This document shows positions 63,642-64,000 of a stretch of 64,000 nucleotides of DNA, piece after piece. The stretch's first letter is position 1; every line of letters starts with the position of its first letter. Made by a program: the position numbers and the translations under genes. A model generated the notes under the pieces. It did no database searches and had not been told where the DNA came from. It was given only the letters and a program-made list of their open reading frames with translations. Origin of the DNA: Peribacillus loiseleuriae (lineage in GTDB: Bacteria > Bacillota > Bacilli > Bacillales > DSM-1321); NCBI RefSeq assembly GCF_001183985.1, contig NZ_LFZW01000001.1, positions 2,181,357 to 2,245,356 of the forward strand, read 5' to 3'.

Positions 63642-64000
63642 TTGCTTTTACTCTTTTAAAAATGGCTAGGCTAATTTCAACCCAAGTCCAATTATAGAAG
63701 TTTGAAAATAAAAAGATAAAACCAAGCGTAAGGAAAGAGAAATTATGGGTAACAGTAGGACCTAGTACCGGGAATTTGAAACCGTATAATAAAATGCTAA
63801 TTCCAACCGTTAATAGCGTGGCACCACTAACCATGATACTTATCCTATTATTAAAAATGAAAAAAGCAGCCCCAGTGCCAATCCCTAACAAACCTGTTGT
63901 AAAGGGGAAAATAATGAGTTCGCTTGGCTGAAGAGTGAGTAGTAATACAGTAGTCAGCATATAGGAAATACAACCAAGTGGAATAGAAAGCATGGAGCAA
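63628..64000 (-). CDS. Hypothetical membrane protein, possibly cut by the window end
   Basis: The visible part has four hydrophobic helices (around SYMLTTVLLLTLQPSELIIF, LLGIGTGAAFFIF, GATLLTVGISILLYGF, FLTLGFIFLFSNFYNW). An ATG at 63993 is not preceded by a clear ribosome site and the frame stays open to the edge, so the true start may lie beyond the window. No family is recognised. Confidence 0.55.
   Translation of the reverse strand, partial: CSMLSIPLGCISYMLTTVLLLTLQPSELIIFPFTTGLLGIGTGAAFFIFNNRISIMVSGATLLTVGISILLYGFKFPVLGPTVTHNFSFLTLGFIFLFSNFYNWTWVEISLAIFKRVKAIISS

Noticed and set aside
1-64000. CRISPR arrays, tRNA or rRNA genes
   Set aside because: No regularly spaced direct repeats and no rRNA-like or cloverleaf-like segments were noticed on reading both strands.

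Overview
The window is chromosomal DNA from a low-GC, motile Gram-positive rod of the order Bacillales (Bacillaceae or Planococcaceae type). Evidence: strong AGGAGG-type ribosome sites, a SAM (S-box) riboswitch upstream of a YitJ-MetH pair, a HemAT aerotaxis receptor behind a sigma-D-like promoter, a GltC-GltA-GltB locus and a yng-type leucine degradation cluster. The exact genus cannot be fixed from the sequence alone. No rRNA, tRNA or CRISPR array was seen.

Layout. 0-6 kb: end of a leucine/isovalerate degradation cluster (HMG-CoA lyase, methylglutaconyl-CoA hydratase, acyl-CoA carboxylase beta chain), then an NAD salvage set pncA-pncB-nadE. 6-18.4 kb: an accessory, decaying region. It holds many short hypothetical and membrane genes, a MITE, a 48-bp perfect palindrome, an SRAP gene that has lost its catalytic Cys, genes with eroded start codons, a small serine recombinase with repeated GGTAACG motifs upstream, and an IS3 remnant flanked by two truncated genes. 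18.4-24 kb: DUF3900-like protein, HemAT, a candidate small RNA, TatA and an alpha/beta hydrolase with an in-frame stop. 23.7-29.8 kb: S-box leader and the methionine genes yitJ-metH. 31-34 kb: an unusual pair, a ketoacyl-synthase homologue lacking both catalytic histidines followed by a 7TM sensor histidine kinase. 35-41 kb: intracellular subtilisin, then a cobalamin riboswitch with terminator in front of the methylcitrate-cycle genes prpC-prpD-prpB. 41-53 kb: transporters (MFS, APC, a broken AGCS symporter), DUF3298 protein, SDR, TRM11-like methyltransferase and a YkvU-like flippase. 53-60.5 kb: gltC divergent from gltA-gltB. 60.7-64 kb: a ruined TPP-enzyme gene, a PQQ-type sugar dehydrogenase and a membrane protein cut by the window end.

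How the parts fit. The clearest metabolic theme is short-chain acyl-CoA use and vitamin B12. Leucine breakdown gives acetyl-CoA and acetoacetate. Propionyl-CoA is handled by the methylcitrate cycle, which appears to be switched off by cobalamin through a riboswitch. That would make sense if a B12-dependent methylmalonyl-CoA route exists elsewhere in the genome. MetH, also B12-dependent, lies a few kilobases away under SAM control. A family of double-hairpin repeats (four copies between 29.8 and 39.7 kb) surrounds these genes, with two copies flanking prpD in opposite orientation. Several genes are clearly pseudogenes (SRAP, YrdB-like, hydrolase, AGCS symporter, TPP enzyme, IS3 orfB), so the genome is undergoing visible local decay.
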